The notes under the pieces were generated by a model, which did no database searches, had not been told where the DNA came from, and saw only the letters and a list, made by a program, of their open reading frames with translations. This document shows, piece after piece, positions 1 through 7,936 of a stretch of 64,000 bases of DNA. How positions within the stretch are numbered: position 1 is the stretch's first letter; each line of letters begins with the position of its first letter. Source of the stretch: Roseiarcus sp963770035. Its GTDB lineage: Bacteria; Pseudomonadota; Alphaproteobacteria; Rhizobiales; Beijerinckiaceae. The position numbers were made by a program, and so were the translations under genes. The DNA lies in NCBI GenBank assembly GCA_963770035.1, contig CAVYON010000053.1, positions 248,001 through 312,000 of the forward strand, read 5' to 3'.

Positions 1-1
1 G

Positions 2-508
2 ATCGACACCAAAGGGATACAGGATATCGCGCCTGTCGCGGGCACGGCGACTCGCAGCGCAAACGACGACGTCAAGGTCGAACTGACCCAGCCGGCGGCC
101 AAGACGATCGACTTCGGCCGCGATATCATCTTTCCCACCCAGCATGTCGAGAAGCTGATCGAGGCCGCCAAAGCCGGCGGGGGCGTGGTCCAGGCGCGGG
201 TCTACGATGGTTCGGACACAGGCGCGAAGATCTACGCCACCATGGCGGTGATCGGCAAAGAGGCAACCCGGCCCAGCGAGGACGCGGACAACGCGGCCGC
301 GCTCAAGAACGTCCGCCGCTGGCCGGTGGTGGTGTCCTACTTCAACGAGGCTTCCAAGGACTCGGCGCCCGAGTACGTACTTTCCTACGATCTCTACGAG
401 AACGGCGTTTCGGGCAGCCTCAAGCTCGACTACGGCGCCTTCGCCCTCAAGGCGCGTCTGCGCACGCTCGAGATTTTGCCGGCCTCCGCTTGCGCGAAGC
501 AGCCTTAG
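2..508 (+). CDS. eipB: EipB/DUF1849 family cell-envelope protein, 3' part
   Basis: The open frame runs in from the left edge and ends at 508, so only about 168 C-terminal residues are present. The residues read as the conserved second half of the DUF1849/EipB family: an IIFPTQH segment, a VYDGSDTG turn, and a C-terminal ALKARLRTLEILPASAC tail containing the cysteine that in EipB proteins closes a disulfide with one nearer the N-terminus. Known family members are exported periplasmic beta-spiral proteins needed for envelope integrity in alphaproteobacteria. The signal peptide would lie outside the window. It converges with dinB, whose stop is only a few bases away. The family assignment comes from recognising the tail and is fairly secure. 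Confidence 0.75.
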   Translation: MDTKGIQDIAPVAGTATRSANDDVKVELTQPAAKTIDFGRDIIFPTQHVEKLIEAAKAGGGVVQARVYDGSDTGAKIYATMAVIGKEATRPSEDADNAAALKNVRRWPVVVSYFNEASKDSAPEYVLSYDLYENGVSGSLKLDYGAFALKARLRTLEILPASACAKQP

Positions 509-513
509 CTCGT

Positions 514-1803
514 TCAACGCCTAGGCTTTCCTCCCCGAAACGCGAGGCCGCGCTCGACCGAGGCCGCGCCGAATTTTTCGCGCAAGGCCGCGATTGCGGC
601 TTCACGCGATTTCTCCCGCCCGGCATTGCGGTCGACGAGATCGGCCTCGTCTGCGTCGTCGGCAGGGCCAAGATCGGTCGCCGCGACGCCGATCAACCGA
701 TAGGGCGTCCCGATGGGCTGGGCTTCGAGCAGCGCGGTTACGGCGGCAAACAGCCTCGGCGCGAGTTGGGTCGGACGCAGGCCGCTGCGACTGCGGGTGC
801 GCAGGCTGAAGTCCGGCAGGCGCAGCTTCAGCGTCACCCCGCTTGCGGCGAGATCGGCCCTGCGCAAACGGGCCGCCACCCGATCGCAATGGGCGAGCAG
901 CACGCGCGTCAGTTCCTCCCGGTCGCTGACGTCGAAATCGAATGTCGTCTCGCTGGAAATGCTCTTCGTTTCCCGGTCGGGTGTCACTCGCCGTTCGTCG
1001 ATTCCCTGAGCGAGCCGCCACAGACGGCGGCCGTCGTCGCCGAGGCGCGCGGCGGCGGCCCATTCGTCAACGCCCTGAAGGTCGCCGATCAGCCGGAAGC
1101 CCGACTTTTCCAGTCTCTGCTGACCCGACTTGCCGACGCCCCAGAGCCGGCCGACGCCTTGCGGCGCGAGCCAGGCTTTGGCGTCTTCCTGGCGCATCAG
1201 GGCGAAACCGCGTGGCTTGTCGAGGTCGGACGCCATCTTCGCCAGGAACTTGCAGTAGCTGAGGCCGACCGAAACGCTCACCCCCAATTCCTTCTCGACC
1301 CGGCGGGCGAACCGGGCGAGCGTCTCGGCCGCGCCCGCTCCGTTCGCCCCGTCGCAGCCGGTGAGATCGAGAAAGGCTTCGTCGATCGACAGCGGTTCGA
1401 CCAGCGGCGTCAGCCCTTGCATGAGGCTGCGGATCTCCCGCCCCACCCGCGCGTATTTCGCCATGTCGGGCGGCAGGACGACGGCGTCCGGACAGAGCGC
1501 CCGCGCCCGCGCCATCGGCATGGCCGAACGCACGCCAAAGGTGCGCGCGATATAGCAGCAGGTCGCGACGACGCCGCGGGGTCCCGACCCGCCCACGATC
1601 AGCGGCTGGTCGGCAAGGGCGGGATTGTCCCGCTTCTCGACCGAAGCATAGAAAGCGTCGCAATCGACATGGGCGATCTCGAGTCCCGCCGCCCGCTCGA
1701 GATCGACCGCCCGCGGAGATCCGCACCCCGGGCACCGCGACGCGTCGCGCGACCGCCTCGCGAGGCAGTCGCGGCAGAGGACGGGTCCGGCGCTCTCGCT
1801 CAC
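514..1803 (-). CDS. dinB: DNA polymerase IV (Y-family, with N-terminal zinc finger)
   Basis: 429 residues. This is a translesion DNA polymerase. The palm has HVDCDAFYASVE (metal-binding D47 and D49, steric-gate region F51/Y52) and the second catalytic motif PLSIDEAFLDLTG (D141, E142). A helix-hairpin-helix/little-finger half follows, ending in a basic tail. Ahead of the polymerase core sits a CxxC-x10-CxxC cluster (C10, C13, C24, C27), a probable zinc ribbon seen in the longer alphaproteobacterial DinB proteins. The start is GTG at 1803, which overlaps the stop of the upstream DUF3572 gene as GTGA, so the two are probably translationally coupled. No LexA box was identified. Confidence 0.93.
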   Translation of the reverse strand: MSESAGPVLCRDCLARRSRDASRCPGCGSPRAVDLERAAGLEIAHVDCDAFYASVEKRDNPALADQPLIVGGSGPRGVVATCCYIARTFGVRSAMPMARARALCPDAVVLPPDMAKYARVGREIRSLMQGLTPLVEPLSIDEAFLDLTGCDGANGAGAAETLARFARRVEKELGVSVSVGLSYCKFLAKMASDLDKPRGFALMRQEDAKAWLAPQGVGRLWGVGKSGQQRLEKSGFRLIGDLQGVDEWAAAARLGDDGRRLWRLAQGIDERRVTPDRETKSISSETTFDFDVSDREELTRVLLAHCDRVAARLRRADLAASGVTLKLRLPDFSLRTRSRSGLRPTQLAPRLFAAVTALLEAQPIGTPYRLIGVAATDLGPADDADEADLVDRNAGREKSREAAIAALREKFGAASVERGLAFRGGKPRR

Positions 1804-2108
1804 GGCTCGTCGACCGGCGTCGGCCCGCCGAGCGCCTGCCCCGCCCGCACGACATCCTCAGGCGAACGGCCCGATTCGGCGGCAAAGGCGACGAGCAGCC
1901 GCTCGTCGGCCAAAAGGTAGTCGAGAACGGAGACGAGGAAGGCCGGAACGGCCGCCGCACGCCTCAGGTTGTGTGGCCCGAGGCCGGTAATCGCCAGGAA
2001 CCGCTCGAGCCGCCCCGGGTCCGCGCTTAGAAAGACAAGGGCCTCAACCGCGAGCGCGCGTCCGGCCTCGACGGCTGTGGATGACCGGCCTCCCGGCGGC
2101 GCGCGCAT
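1800..2108 (-). CDS. DUF3572 family protein
   Basis: 102 residues with no signal peptide or membrane segment. The core (ALVFLSADPGRLERFLAITG, then LAVLDYLLADE-like helices, then a SGRSPEDVVRAGQALGG tail) matches the DUF3572 family, small helical proteins found almost only in alphaproteobacteria, often next to divK and dinB as here. Function is unknown. The stop overlaps the GTG start of dinB by four bases. The gene is divergent from divK, with about 80 bp between the two starts, so the promoters of both must sit in 2109-2188. Confidence 0.8.
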   Translation of the reverse strand: MRAPPGGRSSTAVEAGRALAVEALVFLSADPGRLERFLAITGLGPHNLRRAAAVPAFLVSVLDYLLADERLLVAFAAESGRSPEDVVRAGQALGGPTPVDEP

Positions 2109-2188
2109 TTGACCAATTCTCCCTTTATCAAGACGTATGCGATAACGTAGCCGCGCTAGCCCCGCCAGAGTCCGCTGGAAATTCCGTG

Positions 2189-2569
2189 ATGTCGAAGACC
2201 GTGCTCATCGTCGAAGACAACGAGCTCAACATGAAGCTCTTCAATGATCTCGTCGAGACCCGCGGCCACAAGATTTTGCAGACCCGCAGCGGCATCGAGG
2301 CCGTGGAGATTGCGCGCAAGCACCGCCCGGACCTCATCCTGATGGACATCCAACTGCCCGAGGTCTCCGGCCTCGAGGTCACGCAATGGCTCAAGGACGA
2401 CGAGGAGTTGCGCCACATCCCGGTCATCGCCATCACCGCCTTCGCCATGAAAGGCGACGAGGAGAAGATCTTGCGCGGCGGCTGCGAGGCGTATCTCTCG
2501 AAGCCGATCTCGGTGGTGAAGTTCTTCGAAACGATCGACCACTTCCTCAGCGCTCCGGCGCGGGCCTGA
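2189..2569 (+). CDS. divK: Single-domain response regulator DivK
   Basis: 126 residues, a receiver domain alone with no output domain. The acidic pair (VEDNE, D10), the phospho-acceptor D53 in LMDIQLPE, the Thr in AITAFAM and the Lys in YLSKPIS are all present. Length and sequence fit DivK, which in Caulobacter and Rhizobiales is phosphorylated by DivJ and PleC and acts through DivL and CckA on CtrA. The ATG at 2189 gives the family N-terminus (MSKTVLIVEDNELNMKLF); the reading frame stays open upstream, but that part is not conserved. pleD, which follows divK in Caulobacter, is not present downstream. Confidence 0.95.
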   Translation: MSKTVLIVEDNELNMKLFNDLVETRGHKILQTRSGIEAVEIARKHRPDLILMDIQLPEVSGLEVTQWLKDDEELRHIPVIAITAFAMKGDEEKILRGGCEAYLSKPISVVKFFETIDHFLSAPARA

Positions 2570-2622
2570 GCGGCCGCGGAGGAAGGCCCTCTTCGCCAAG
2601 CGGCGACCGGATCGCCGGACGC

Positions 2623-2802
2623 CCGAGCCGGTTTTGAGCCTTTTCAAGGGCTTGGGGCGACTTTTGCGGGCGCTCGCATCGGCCGAGGACAGCACACGGG
2701 CGGCGGCGTGCTCGCTGACCGCCGGGCCGTTTCCGAGCCGGTTTTGAGCCTTTTCAAGAGTTTGCGGCGACTTTTGCGGGCGCTCGAATCGGCCGAGGAC
2801 AG
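2623..2802. repeat. Two direct copies of a 70-bp dispersed repeat
   Basis: Copy 1 is 2623-2692 and copy 2 is 2733-2802, with a period of 110 bp and only four differences. Each contains the core GGTTTTGAGCCTTTTCAAG followed by a TTG-GGCGACTTTTGCGGGCGCTCG block. Related sequence appears on the other strand at 33871-33930, 34158-34214, 34372-34422 and 61451-61502, so this belongs to a dispersed family. No gene is visible between 2570 and 2979; these repeats fill most of that stretch. Confidence 0.8.
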
Positions 2803-2979
2803 GACCGGGGGCCGCAGAGTTGCTTTGGTTAGCGTTACACACATTTTGCTCGCATTATCATCCGAACGGCTCGCGCACCCGCGGCGGGATTGGCGCCGAT
2901 CGGCGACAGGCTGACTGTCAACATAACATACTTTTCCGATTTCCAGAAGACAAAGTTATGCTCTCGTAACCGCTCCGAC

Positions 2980-3593
2980 GATGCGGAGAACGCCCCGGAC
3001 ATTCGGTTCGCCGCCGCGCCGCGAGCGGCGCCGCACTGGTACGTCTCCTACGCCTGGAACGATCCAACCGACCCGCAGCGCGAAAAGGCGTCAACAGAAC
3101 CTGCGCCGCCGCCGAGGCGAGAGGCGCGCCGATCATCCGCGACAAGACCGCCATGACCTTCGGCGACTCGATCTCAAAGTTCATGAAGGCGATCAACCAA
3201 GGCGACCGCGTCTTCGTCTTCCTCAGCGACAAATACCTCAAGTCGCCGTTCTGCATGTTCGAGCTGTTCGAGATCTGGCGCAACAGCCGGTTGGACAAGG
3301 ACGAATTCAAAAGGACGGTTCGGCTCTATCGACTTCCCGACGCTGCCATATTCAAGCCGAAGGATCGGCTCGCCTACGCCAAATACTGGCGCGCGCAGCA
3401 TGACGAACTGGCCGCCGAGTTGAAAGGGAGCGGACCCGAGCCTGCTCGGCGAAAGCGACTTCAAGGCGTTCCGGTTGATGCAGGATTTCGCGCATCACGT
3501 CGGCGACATTCTCGCTCTCTTCGCCGACACGCTGCTGCCGCGCACGTTTGACGATTTTCTCAAATATGGCTTCGACGACCCGCCGCAGCCGTG
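2980..3593 (+). pseudogene. TIR-domain protein, broken by two frame shifts
   Basis: Three consecutive frames together give one TIR domain. The first (to about 3085) has WYVSYAWNDPTDP, the usual strand A and BB-loop start. The second (about 3085-3435) has KFMKAINQGDRVFVFLSDKY followed by SPFCMFELFEIW, whose C--EL contains the glutamate that is catalytic in NAD-cleaving TIR domains. The third (about 3450 to the stop at 3593) has a helical tail with DFAHHVGDILALFADTLLP. Each joint needs a one-base shift. Bacterial TIR proteins are often anti-phage NADases or effectors, but no partner gene is adjacent. Two shifts in 600 bp suggest decay, though sequencing error cannot be ruled out. The exact start is unclear. 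Confidence 0.7.
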
Positions 3594-3666
3594 AGGCTTG
3601 TTGCAGTCGATGTGCTCCACGGCCGTCAAGCCGTCAATCGGTTGCTGTAACTGCCAAAGAGGCGGG

Positions 3667-3722
3667 CCTTGTAGGGCGCGGTCGCCGACCGCGCCGCGGC
3701 CGGGTCAGCGACCCGGCCCTAC
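3667..3722. repeat. Imperfect palindromic intergenic repeat (REP-like)
   Basis: TTGTAGGGCGCGGTCGCCGA on the left faces GGGTCAGCGACCCGGCCCTACA on the right, giving a long imperfect hairpin centred near 3695. It sits between the convergent ends of the TIR pseudogene and the DUF5666 gene, a typical location for REP elements. It has no T-run, so it is not a standard terminator. Confidence 0.55.
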
Positions 3723-3780
3723 AGCGCCGCGCCTCAATCGTGACGGCTTGGGGAGCGTCAAGCCGCGACCGCCTGGTCGC

Positions 3781-5065
3781 CTACCGCGGCGGGACAAACC
3801 CGCCCCCGCCGCCGAAACCGCCGAAACCGCCCGGCCCTGGCGGGGCGCCAAAGCCGCCGAAGCCTCCGGGGCCCCGCCCCGGTTCGAGCCCCGGCGCTCC
3901 GCCGGGGAAGGTCGGCCCGGCGGGCGCGTTCGTTCCGCCGCCGAGCCCGCCGCCCGGAAAGCCCCCGCCCGGAAAGCCCCCGCCCGGCAAGCCGCCGCCC
4001 GGCGCGCCGCCGCCGGGGCCAATCATTCCGCCCGACGGGCCGCCCGGGCGATTCGGGCCGGGGCCGGACGGCGCCCCGGGCCTGTTGGCGCCGCCGGCCG
4101 GGCCGCCCGAGCCGCCGCCCGGCCCGCCCGCGCCGCCCCTCGCCTTCGGCGGCGCGAAGTCGCCGCGCCGGGTCGGAAGCTCGACGCTGCGGGCGATCAG
4201 CGCGCCATTTTGCCCCAGTTCGCCGTTGATGACGACATGGATGCTCCCGGCCCCGATCTCGCCGGTTCCCTCGACCCGGACGCCGGACGCCGTCACCACT
4301 TGGCCGTCGCGTCGAGTTCACCCAGGTTTCGACGGAAAGAGACTGCGCCGGCCCGAGCCCGATCAACGTGTCGAGCTTCGTCTCCAAGGCGGCAAAGGCG
4401 CCGTTCTCGATTGTCCCACGCACGATGACGCGCTCGCCGACCACGCCGGCGCCGACGCCGGTCACCCGCTGGGCGCCGATATGGAATACGCCGCCGGCGT
4501 CGCGCGTGAGGACGCCGACGATCTGATCCGGTCCGGGGTCCCGCTTCGCGACTCGGCTTGCGACGATCGTTTGATCGGGTTTCCTGAGCCCGCTGACGGC
4601 GACCCGGTCGCCGACCTCGAGCCCGCGTCCCATTCGGGCGGACTTGAGTTCAACGCTCTGCCCGAGAACCTCGAGCCGCGCCTTTTCGATCCGGCTGACC
4701 GGCCCGACGACCTCGCTGAGGATGACGATCCTGTCGGTCGTCAAGACTTCGTCGCGCGGCGCCGCAACCAGGCGCGCGACCTGCCCGATATGCATCTGGT
4801 TCGCCGCGGCGGGCTCGCCGTCGATCCGGATGCGCACGTCCGCGGGATAGGCGATCCGCTCGCCGTTCACCCAGACGCTGCCGAACTTGCGGATCGCGCC
4901 GATGAAGCCGGTGCCGCCGATGCCGTTGTCGGCCGGCTGGTAGCCCGTGCCGCCAATGCCGTTGTCGCCGCCGGGCTTGGGCGTCTCGGTGGCCAGCGCC
5001 GTCCCGCCGGCGAGACACGCCAGGAGACGCAGGACCTGGCGGCGGCTCAGCATTCCGACGCTCAA
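3781..5065 (-). CDS. DUF5666 domain secreted protein with Gly/Pro-rich tail (one frame shift)
   Basis: Starts at 5065 with an export signal carrying a twin arginine (MLSRRQVLRLLACLAGG), then GGDNGIGGTGY and NGIGGTGFIGAI repeats and several small beta-barrel DUF5666 units (for example FGSVWVNGERI, QVARLVAAPRDEV, VGDRVAVSGLRKPDQTIVAS). Near 4310 the frame shifts by one base; the next frame continues with VTASGVRVEGTGEIGAGS and then about 110 residues of Gly/Pro repeats of GGGFPGGG type. The corrected product is about 430 residues and periplasmic or surface-exposed. It lies directly downstream of the DUF6502 gene on the same strand, so the two probably form one transcript. Molecular function is unknown. 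The shift may be a sequencing error. Confidence 0.65.
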
Positions 5066-5946
5066 GAGTCGTCTCCGCGGTTTGCGTCCGACCCGGGCGG
5101 CGAAGCCGGTCCCGCCTCGGCGGGTCGCCGCGCCGCCTCGTCCTCGCGGAAGAGATAGAGACCGAAGTTCCAGCGCCAGCTTCCGCCGGGATCGCGGGCA
5201 TAAGCCGTCTGCGCCTCGCGGTTGACCCTCTGCAGCGCATCGTGGGCTACTCGGCGCGACAGATCGAGCATCGCCTCGGCCATTTCCCGCGACACGCCCT
5301 CGTAATGCACGGCGCGCTCGAAGAAGGGCGGCTCGGAGGCGAGAACGTTCTCGACCGCCGCGGCCACGTGATCGTGGAGATTGCGGCCGAAATAATAGAG
5401 CTGGCGGTCGTCGCCCGCGCGCGGCGCAAAGGCCGCCTCCTCCAGCCGGACGCGGCCCTCTTCGTCGATCGAGACCATGCCGCGGTCGAGCCACTCGTCG
5501 AGCACGGCGCGGGGGCGCACGTCGCGGGTCACGGATTCGACCAGCTCCTCGTAAGACGGTCCGCCGCCGGGGTCCCCGGCCCGGCGCAGCCTCAGCGGCG
5601 CGCCGGACGGGTCGGTGAACTCCGGAGCCGCGATCCAGCGCGCGATGATCATGCTCGAGCGCGAGACGCTGGCGGGCACGAGCCGCACCGGCGCCCCGCG
5701 CCGCGCAAACGACGCACCTCCTTGCGGTGAATGCCGGTGAGCAGGCTGACCCGGCTGTCCGTCTGCTCCTTGCCGCTGAGGGCGAAGTCGTACTCCGCGA
5801 CGTTGACGTAGAGCTCGCGCAGGAGGTCGGCGAGCGCGGGAAACGTCAGCCCCGAGCGGATGAACAGCCGGACGAGCGGCCGCAGCAGGCGCGCAATCGG
5901 CGTCTGCAGGCGCTGGGCGTCCGGCGGCTGGGGCGAACTCGGTCAT
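5062..5946 (-). CDS. DUF6502 family protein, putative regulator (two frame shifts)
   Basis: The C-terminal two thirds read in one frame from about 5700 to 5062 (SSMIIARWIAAPEFTDP, then SYEELVESVTRD and an FYLYLFREDE-like end), matching DUF6502. The conserved N-terminal part lies in another frame between about 5930 and 5705 and includes LLRPLVRLFIRSGLTFPALADLL, ALSGKEQTDSRVSLLTGIHR and KEVRRLR, which looks like a helix-turn-helix. The ATG at 5946 (MTEFA) is back in the first frame, so two one-base shifts are needed. It overlaps the start of the DUF5666 gene. Two matching palindromes lie just upstream (5972-6028). Autoregulation is an inference; the product is not characterised. Confidence 0.6.
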   Translation of the reverse strand: MTEFAPAAGRPAPADADCAPAAAARPAVHPLGADVSRARRPPARALRQRRGVRLRPQRQGADGQPGQPAHRHSPQGGASFARRGAPVRLVPASVSRSSMIIARWIAAPEFTDPSGAPLRLRRAGDPGGGPSYEELVESVTRDVRPRAVLDEWLDRGMVSIDEEGRVRLEEAAFAPRAGDDRQLYYFGRNLHDHVAAAVENVLASEPPFFERAVHYEGVSREMAEAMLDLSRRVAHDALQRVNREAQTAYARDPGGSWRWNFGLYLFREDEAARRPAEAGPASPPGSDANRGDDS

Positions 5947-5971
5947 CGACCCCATCCTATCGCACCTAATC

Positions 5972-6028
5972 GTGGGATTAAATCCCACAAAATGAGTCCG
6001 CACCCTTGACGTGGGAATTTTTCCCACG
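5972..6028. promoter_or_regulatory. Pair of 17-bp palindromes, likely operators
   Basis: GTGGGATTAAATCCCAC (5972-5988) and GTGGGAATTTTTCCCAC (6011-6027) share the form GTGGGA-N5-TCCCAC and are 39 bp apart start to start, about four helical turns. The second extends one base on each side (CGTGGGA...TCCCACG). They fill the gap between the DUF6502 start (5946, minus strand) and a small plus-strand frame at 6065, so a dimeric repressor could bind both. The AT-rich spacers stand out from the GC-rich surroundings. Confidence 0.65.
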
Positions 6029-6064
6029 TACTTGAACCGCACCTCAACTCAGGGATTTCGATCC

Positions 6065-6328
6065 ATGGCTGTGTTCGCCGCCGTCGCCTCGACGCCTCTC
6101 CGATTCGCTACAGGCTCGCATCTCCCCGCGCTGCGCCGCTCCATCGCGGTCGCGGCGGCGGGCCTTGCCATCTGGCTCGCCGCGCTCGGCTCCTCGTCGG
6201 TTCCGGTCCGGAGCGACCCGCCGCGCGTCGAGACCAAGGCGCCGGCGTGGACCTATCGGGGCTCGGCCGACGGCGTGGGACGCGGCCCGCAGGGCTCCGT
6301 CCCCGTCTCGTCGTGCGACCTCGACTGA
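6065..6328 (+). CDS. Small hypothetical protein with one membrane segment
   Basis: 87 residues: a basic N-terminal part, one hydrophobic segment at about residues 24-44 (IAVAAAGLAIWLAALG), and a polar tail ending in SCDLD. I recognise no family. It starts 37 bp after the second palindrome and ends 15 bp before the next gene, so it could lead that transcript. Codon use does not exclude a real gene, but the length makes this tentative. Confidence 0.35.
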   Translation: MAVFAAVASTPLRFATGSHLPALRRSIAVAAAGLAIWLAALGSSSVPVRSDPPRVETKAPAWTYRGSADGVGRGPQGSVPVSSCDLD

Positions 6329-6343
6329 GGGAGCCGGCGTTCG

Positions 6344-7861
6344 ATGGCTCCCTCGTCGCGCCACGAAGACAGGACCTTCCGGCTTGCGCTTGCGGCCTCG
6401 TTGTTCCTCATTCTGATCGGATCGCGCGCCGCGCTGATCGGCTTCGCCGGTAGCCCGGCGCCGTACATGGACGAATGGGACGGAGACTGGGGCGGCTCGA
6501 TCCGCCCCTATCTCGACGGCTCGCTGACGCTCGATGGGCTCGCCGCCCCTTTCATGGAGCACCGCATCTTGTTCACCAGGCTCCTGGTGCTCGTCCTTTT
6601 CAACCTGTCGGGCTACTGGGATGTGGTGGCGCAGATGATCGTCAATGCGATCCTGGGCTCGGCCGTCCTCGTGTTCGCCGCCTTCGCCCTGTCGCGGGTG
6701 ACGAGCGGCGCCTGGGCGCTGGCCGCGATCGTCGCGCCGTGCCTCCTCAACGTCGTCCCGTTCGCCTTCGACAACATCCTTCTGGGTTTCAACACCCATT
6801 TCTATCTGTTGCCGGCCCTCTCGCTTGGCGCCCTTTGGCTCGCTGCCGACAGCAAGGCCTGGTCGCCGCGGTGGGCGGCGGCGGTCGTCTGCGGCGCGGC
6901 CTCGTTCTTCGCCATGGCCTCGGGCGCGCTGACGCTCGCAGCGATTGCGGCGACGCATGGCGTCCAGATGGCCTGCGGCCGGCGGACCGGCCTCCGGGAG
7001 GGGCTCGGAATCGCGGCTCTGGGCGGCGCGACCGCCGTTCTCCTGCTTTTTGTGCCTCACGTCCCGGAGTCCGACGCCTTTCGCGCCCGCTCGCTCTGGG
7101 AGCTCCTGAGCGCTGTCATGGTCCTCGCCACGTGGCCGGCCGGAAGCCTCTTTGGTTGGCTCCTCGTCCTCCCCTCGGCGCTGTTCTGCTTCAAGCTGGT
7201 CAGGGACCGGGCGGATCTCGGGGACCCGCGCTGGTTGAATTTCGCCGCGCTCGCCTGGATCGCCGTTCAGAGCGCCGCGCTCGCCTACGGACGCGCGCAG
7301 GCGATCCCGCAGAGCCGCTACTTCGACACGCTGATCCTCGCCGTCACGATCCACTTCGTCTCCGCCTTGTGGATGGCCGAGACGAACGCGATCGGCGAAC
7401 GGCGCACACCGGCGTTTGTGGCGCTCGCGGCCTGGATCGCCATCCTGGGGGTGACGTTGCCGCGCGCCGAGCGTCATTTGCCGCGCGAGATCGAGCATTG
7501 GCGCGAGACGGTGGAGGCCGGCGGCGAAACCGTCCGTTTCTATCTCGCTACGGGCGACGCGTCGTATCTCTCGACCCGTCCCGGCGCGCCCATTCCCTAT
7601 TCGGACGCAGGCCGGCTGCGCGCCTATCTCGACGGGCCGGAGGCGCGCGCGTTTCTGCCGCCGGAGCTTCTGTCTCGGGCGGCTCCGCGGAGCGCAATGG
7701 AGGCTGCGAAGCGCGCGTTCCTGCATGTCGCGCCGGTGGGAGTGGCGTTCGGCGCCGGCCTGCTGCTCGTCGCGTTGTTCTGGCGTTGGTCCACGCAATA
7801 CGGCGCAAACCCGCCGAACGAACCGGCCCTCGCGCTCGGCTTCAAGGACGCGCGGCCGTGA
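6344..7861 (+). CDS. Polytopic inner-membrane protein, GT-C-like
   Basis: 505 residues with about ten hydrophobic helices beginning with LALAASLFLILIGSRAAL. The first outer loop is acidic (YMDEWDGDWGG), a layout found in GT-C fold lipid-linked sugar transferases, where a loop-1 aspartate is catalytic. A soluble segment around residues 365-455 (the HLPREIEHWRETVEAGGE part) precedes a last helix near the C-terminus. I cannot name a family from motifs; a membrane glycosyltransferase or polymer-processing protein is an inference from topology. It stands alone between the small gene upstream and the convergent binding-protein gene. Confidence 0.6.
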   Translation: MAPSSRHEDRTFRLALAASLFLILIGSRAALIGFAGSPAPYMDEWDGDWGGSIRPYLDGSLTLDGLAAPFMEHRILFTRLLVLVLFNLSGYWDVVAQMIVNAILGSAVLVFAAFALSRVTSGAWALAAIVAPCLLNVVPFAFDNILLGFNTHFYLLPALSLGALWLAADSKAWSPRWAAAVVCGAASFFAMASGALTLAAIAATHGVQMACGRRTGLREGLGIAALGGATAVLLLFVPHVPESDAFRARSLWELLSAVMVLATWPAGSLFGWLLVLPSALFCFKLVRDRADLGDPRWLNFAALAWIAVQSAALAYGRAQAIPQSRYFDTLILAVTIHFVSALWMAETNAIGERRTPAFVALAAWIAILGVTLPRAERHLPREIEHWRETVEAGGETVRFYLATGDASYLSTRPGAPIPYSDAGRLRAYLDGPEARAFLPPELLSRAAPRSAMEAAKRAFLHVAPVGVAFGAGLLLVALFWRWSTQYGANPPNEPALALGFKDARP

Positions 7862-7936
7862 GCGCAATAATGGCGAGTTGTGACATCGCGCCGATAGGAG
7901 CGGGCGCCGCACGAGACGCGCCGCGCGGAAGGATCG

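Noticed and set aside
3548..5158. 536-codon plus-strand frame with Pro-rich repeats
   Set aside because: It is the complement of the Gly/Pro-rich tail of the DUF5666 gene; the minus strand has the signal peptide and domain.
6044..7912. Long open frame on the minus strand opposite the membrane protein
   Set aside because: Composition is Arg/Gly-rich with no recognisable domain; the plus-strand frame has clear membrane helices. GC-rich shadow frame.
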